Shown here in pieces: positions 5,994 through 7,893 of a DNA stretch of 7,893 nucleotides; within the stretch, counting starts at the first letter, position 1; every line of letters starts with the position of its first letter. A model generated the notes under the pieces. The model had not been told where the DNA came from. It was given only the letters and a program-made list of their open reading frames with translations, and made no database searches. This stretch comes from CAYQTK01 sp964420375 (GTDB taxonomy: Bacteria > RBG-13-61-14 > DATKZS01), in NCBI GenBank assembly GCA_964420375.1, contig CAYQTK010000205.1, positions 1 through 7,893 of the forward strand, in the 5' to 3' direction. Position numbers and translations under genes: made by a program.

Positions 5994-7013
5994 ATGAACT
6001 CCAGACCGACCGCAGAAAAAAATGACGGTCTCAAGGGCTCCCGTCCTCCTTTGCGCATAGGCGGGCTTGTTTTCGATCCGCCCGCGGTGCTGGCCCCCAT
6101 GGCCGGGCTTACGTCATGGCCCGTCCGCATGCTCTGCAGGAGAACCGGGGGGGCCCTGGCCTTCACCGAGATGATAAGCGCGGCAGCCGTCTCCAGAGGA
6201 AAAGTCCAATCCGACACCTTGAATGCGCTCAAGACCCATCCCGACGACCGGCCTCTCGGCATCCAGCTTTTCGGGTCCAACGCCCGCGAGATGGCCGAGG
6301 CCGCCCGCACCCTCTCCGCCATGGAAGCCGACCTGGTGGACATCAACATGGGATGCCCGGCAAAGAAGATCATCCGCTCCGGTTCCGGATGCGCGCTTAT
6401 GCTCGACACCTATCGGGCAGGTAAGATCGTCCGCGCAGTGCGCGAGGCAGTAACAGTGCCTTTGACAGTGAAGATGAGGCTCGGGTGGGATGAGACCTCG
6501 AAGAACGCGGCAGAGCTGGCCCGGGTGTGCGAGGACGAAGGCGTAGACGCAGTAACCGTCCACGGCCGGACCCGGGCGCAAGGCTTTGCAGGTCCGCCGG
6601 ACATGGAAGGCATTCGACAAGTGGTCGAGTCGATAAACGTACCCGTGATCGGAAACGGAGGCATAACCGGCGCAAAGCACGCCCGCGACATGATCGAGTC
6701 CACCGGCTGCGCCGCTATCATGGTGGGAAGGGGAGCCATCGGTAATCCCTGGATATTCGAGGCAATAAAACACGGCGAGACGTCGCGCCGGGCAAACCCC
6801 GCTCCGGAGGAGAAAGCAGGGGTCGTACTCCAACACCTGGAATGGATCGAACAGTCGGCGCCGCAAAGAAAGCTGACGGCAGAGCTTCGAAAGCACGTGG
6901 CGTGGTACGTCCGGGGAGTACCGGGAGCGGCGTCCTTCAGAAAGGAGCTGCACCGGCTGAACACCGCGGAAGAGGTCCGTGACCTGGTTAAAAGGTACTT
7001 TCTGGAGGAGTAG
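5994..7013 (+). CDS. dusB: tRNA-dihydrouridine synthase, DusB/NifR3 family
   Basis: Dus enzymes use FMN and NADPH to reduce uridine to dihydrouridine in tRNA. The 339 residues form an FMN-binding TIM barrel (about 25-260) with APMAGLT at 34-40, INMGCPAKK at 117-125 holding the catalytic Cys121, Lys160 in VKMRLGW, VHGRTRAQGF at 189-198, GNGGI at 220-224 and GRGAIGNPWIF at 245-255, followed by a helical C-terminal domain. MGCPAKK and GNPWIF point to DusB rather than DusA or DusC. The start is uncertain: ATG 5994 has only a poor GGCAAGG right before it and gives about 18 residues beyond the usual beginning (LRIGG). It lies 28 bp after tal and 26 bp before a Fis-type gene. Dus next to a Fis/NtrC regulator is a known arrangement (dusB-fis, nifR3-ntrBC). 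Confidence 0.95.
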   Translation: MNSRPTAEKNDGLKGSRPPLRIGGLVFDPPAVLAPMAGLTSWPVRMLCRRTGGALAFTEMISAAAVSRGKVQSDTLNALKTHPDDRPLGIQLFGSNAREMAEAARTLSAMEADLVDINMGCPAKKIIRSGSGCALMLDTYRAGKIVRAVREAVTVPLTVKMRLGWDETSKNAAELARVCEDEGVDAVTVHGRTRAQGFAGPPDMEGIRQVVESINVPVIGNGGITGAKHARDMIESTGCAAIMVGRGAIGNPWIFEAIKHGETSRRANPAPEEKAGVVLQHLEWIEQSAPQRKLTAELRKHVAWYVRGVPGAASFRKELHRLNTAEEVRDLVKRYFLEE

Positions 7014-7028
7014 ACATCCAAAGCCTGG

Positions 7029-7033
7029 AAGGA
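7029..7033 (+). promoter_or_regulatory. Ribosome binding site of the Fis-type regulator
   Basis: AAGGA lies six bases before the ATG at 7040, in the 26-bp gap after dusB, and supports that start. The short gap implies cotranscription with dusB. Confidence 0.65.
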
Positions 7034-7039
7034 CTGCTG

Positions 7040-7708
7040 ATGGAGCATAAGGAGACATTAAAAATAGTGCTGGCGGGCCTGTCCGAAGAAACGCAGAAGT
7101 CCGCGGAAGACGCTGCCCGAAAGGCGGGCACAGAGACTGTCACGGCAGATAATGCCCGGGAGCTTGTCTATCTCGCGGGAGAAGGAGCGGACGCAGCCAT
7201 GCTGTCCGAGGAACTCGCAAGCAAACGCTCAGTGCTCTCCCGCCTGCGGCAGGCCGACCCCAAGGTTTTCAGCGTGGCCTGCCTGGACGCTTCGCGACGT
7301 GACCCGTGCATGAAGGCACTGTCTCTGGGCCATGACGACTTTCTCTTTCTGCCGGTCTCCGAGGCGGGAGCTTTTGAAGTCTTGAAGAAGCTGGAGAGTT
7401 GGCGAATGCTGGGATTATGCGGCGGAAAGGTCCGCGGAGTTCCCCTCAACATAGCCCCTTTCAAAGACGTGGTCAGAAGCCGGCTCGAAGCATGGATGGA
7501 AGACCTGCCGCAGAAAGCGTTCAATCCCTCCGATGGCGAAGGATGGCGTTCCTACTTCCTGGAGACCATGGACCGCGAGTTGCTCTCGGTAACGCTTGAG
7601 AAGCTTTCCGGAAACCGGAACAAAACGGCCGGGTTCCTGGGCATGCATCGCAACACCTTAAACCGCAGAATCAAGGAACTCGGGATCATAAAACCAAACA
7701 AAAAATGA
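7040..7708 (+). CDS. Receiver-like domain fused to a Fis/NtrC-type DNA-binding domain
   Basis: Probable DNA-binding regulator of 222 residues. Residues 6-118 follow a response-regulator receiver pattern: strand KIVLAGLS, ADAAML at 50-55, FSVACLD at 77-83 and GHDDFLFLP at 97-105. The functional residues appear lost: no acidic pair after strand 1, Ser56 where the phospho-acceptor Asp should be, Cys81 for Thr/Ser, Leu104 for the conserved Lys. Phosphorylation is therefore unlikely. Residues 139-217 resemble Fis and the NtrC C-terminus: PFKDVVRSRLEAWMEDL recalls Fis PLRDSVKQALKNYFAQL, then RELL and the helix-turn-helix SGNRNKTAGFLGMHRNTLNR (190-209), ending RRIKELGI. There is no AAA+ domain between the two parts, so it is not a sigma54 activator. 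RegA/PrrA-type regulators share the domain order but keep the acceptor Asp. It lies 26 bp after dusB. The domain calls are mine from sequence pattern; targets are unknown. Confidence 0.85.
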   Translation: MEHKETLKIVLAGLSEETQKSAEDAARKAGTETVTADNARELVYLAGEGADAAMLSEELASKRSVLSRLRQADPKVFSVACLDASRRDPCMKALSLGHDDFLFLPVSEAGAFEVLKKLESWRMLGLCGGKVRGVPLNIAPFKDVVRSRLEAWMEDLPQKAFNPSDGEGWRSYFLETMDRELLSVTLEKLSGNRNKTAGFLGMHRNTLNRRIKELGIIKPNKK

Positions 7709-7730
7709 CCGGGCCGGTCCTTGAAAAAGG
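7707..7730 (+). other. Two small hairpins after the regulator gene
   Basis: GACCGGGCCGGTC (7707-7719) is palindromic and overlaps the stop codon; CCTT-GAAA-AAGG (7719-7730) follows. Neither is followed by a T-run, so an intrinsic terminator is not shown. They could mark the end of the operon message. Confidence 0.3.
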
Positions 7731-7825
7731 ATAAACGTCTTTAAGCGGGATAACCGAACAATGCAGCCGCCATTAAGTAGTGCCTGTTGGAAACGGAGGT
7801 TTAATTTACTTTTGCGGCGCTGTTT

Positions 7826-7890
7826 TGGAGTGCGGCAGCAAGCTGTCCGCTTTTTCCGCCGGGAAGCTTGCTTGTCGGAAATTTGCTCCA
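7826..7890. repeat. Imperfect inverted repeat at the right edge
   Basis: Outer arms TGGAG (7826-7830) and CTCCA (7886-7890) enclose inner arms AGCAAGCT (7837-7844) and AGCTTGCT (7865-7872). It is unrelated in sequence to the elements around queC. The stretch 7709-7893 otherwise shows no gene that I can support. Confidence 0.5.
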
Positions 7891-7893
7891 CAA

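Noticed and set aside
5213..6409. 398-residue minus-strand reading frame opposite tal and dusB
   Set aside because: It spans two conserved plus-strand genes and their promoter; its translation is the complement of those codons, with no recognisable domain.
7761..7893. Possible gene start at ATG 7761 running off the right edge
   Set aside because: The frame is open for about 44 codons, but the product is Arg- and Cys-rich, reads through the inverted repeat, and has no ribosome site before the ATG. The GGAGGT at 7795-7800 has no good start codon at proper distance other than TTG 7812.

Overview
The window is a fragment of a bacterial chromosome. Every recognisable gene reads on the + strand, and coding sequence is GC-rich. 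The genes are housekeeping ones: the 3' part of dprA, a complete topA, a complete queC, and a tight tal-dusB-(Fis-type regulator) cluster. No plasmid, phage or transposase gene is visible. The dprA-topA pair and dusB next to a Fis/NtrC-type DNA-binding protein suit a Gram-negative bacterium of the Desulfobacterota/deltaproteobacterial kind. That placement is an inference from gene content and protein style; nothing here is diagnostic.

Layout. 1-798: 3' part of dprA (RecA loader and natural-transformation protein), cut by the window edge. 827-3508: topA, DNA topoisomerase I with five zinc ribbons and a lysine-rich tail. 3505-3873: an array of about 105-bp structured repeats whose first copy contains the topA stop codon. 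3944-4639: queC (7-cyano-7-deazaguanine synthase). 4640-5200: a second repeat array in which the main copies are inverted relative to the first. 5229-5257: a near-consensus sigma70-type promoter. 5312-7708: tal (small transaldolase), dusB (tRNA-dihydrouridine synthase) and a 222-residue protein with a receiver-like N-terminus lacking the expected phosphorylation residues and a Fis/NtrC-type C-terminal DNA-binding domain. 7709-7893: non-coding sequence with another imperfect inverted repeat.

How the parts relate. DprA and TopA both act on DNA topology or recombination and are probably cotranscribed. QueC and DusB both serve tRNA modification (queuosine/archaeosine-type deazaguanine, and dihydrouridine). 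The tal-dusB-regulator genes are separated by only 28 and 26 bp and very likely form one operon driven from the promoter before tal.

Two things merit attention. The first is the dusB-adjacent receiver-Fis fusion. It recalls the dusB-fis operon of enterobacteria and the nifR3(dus)-ntrBC operon of alphaproteobacteria, and looks like an NtrC without its AAA+ domain. The second is the family of MITE/REP-like elements: a 109-bp unit with 14-bp terminal inverted repeats, a hairpin core with compensating changes, junctions shared through a CTAG-like sequence, and opposite orientation on the two sides of queC.
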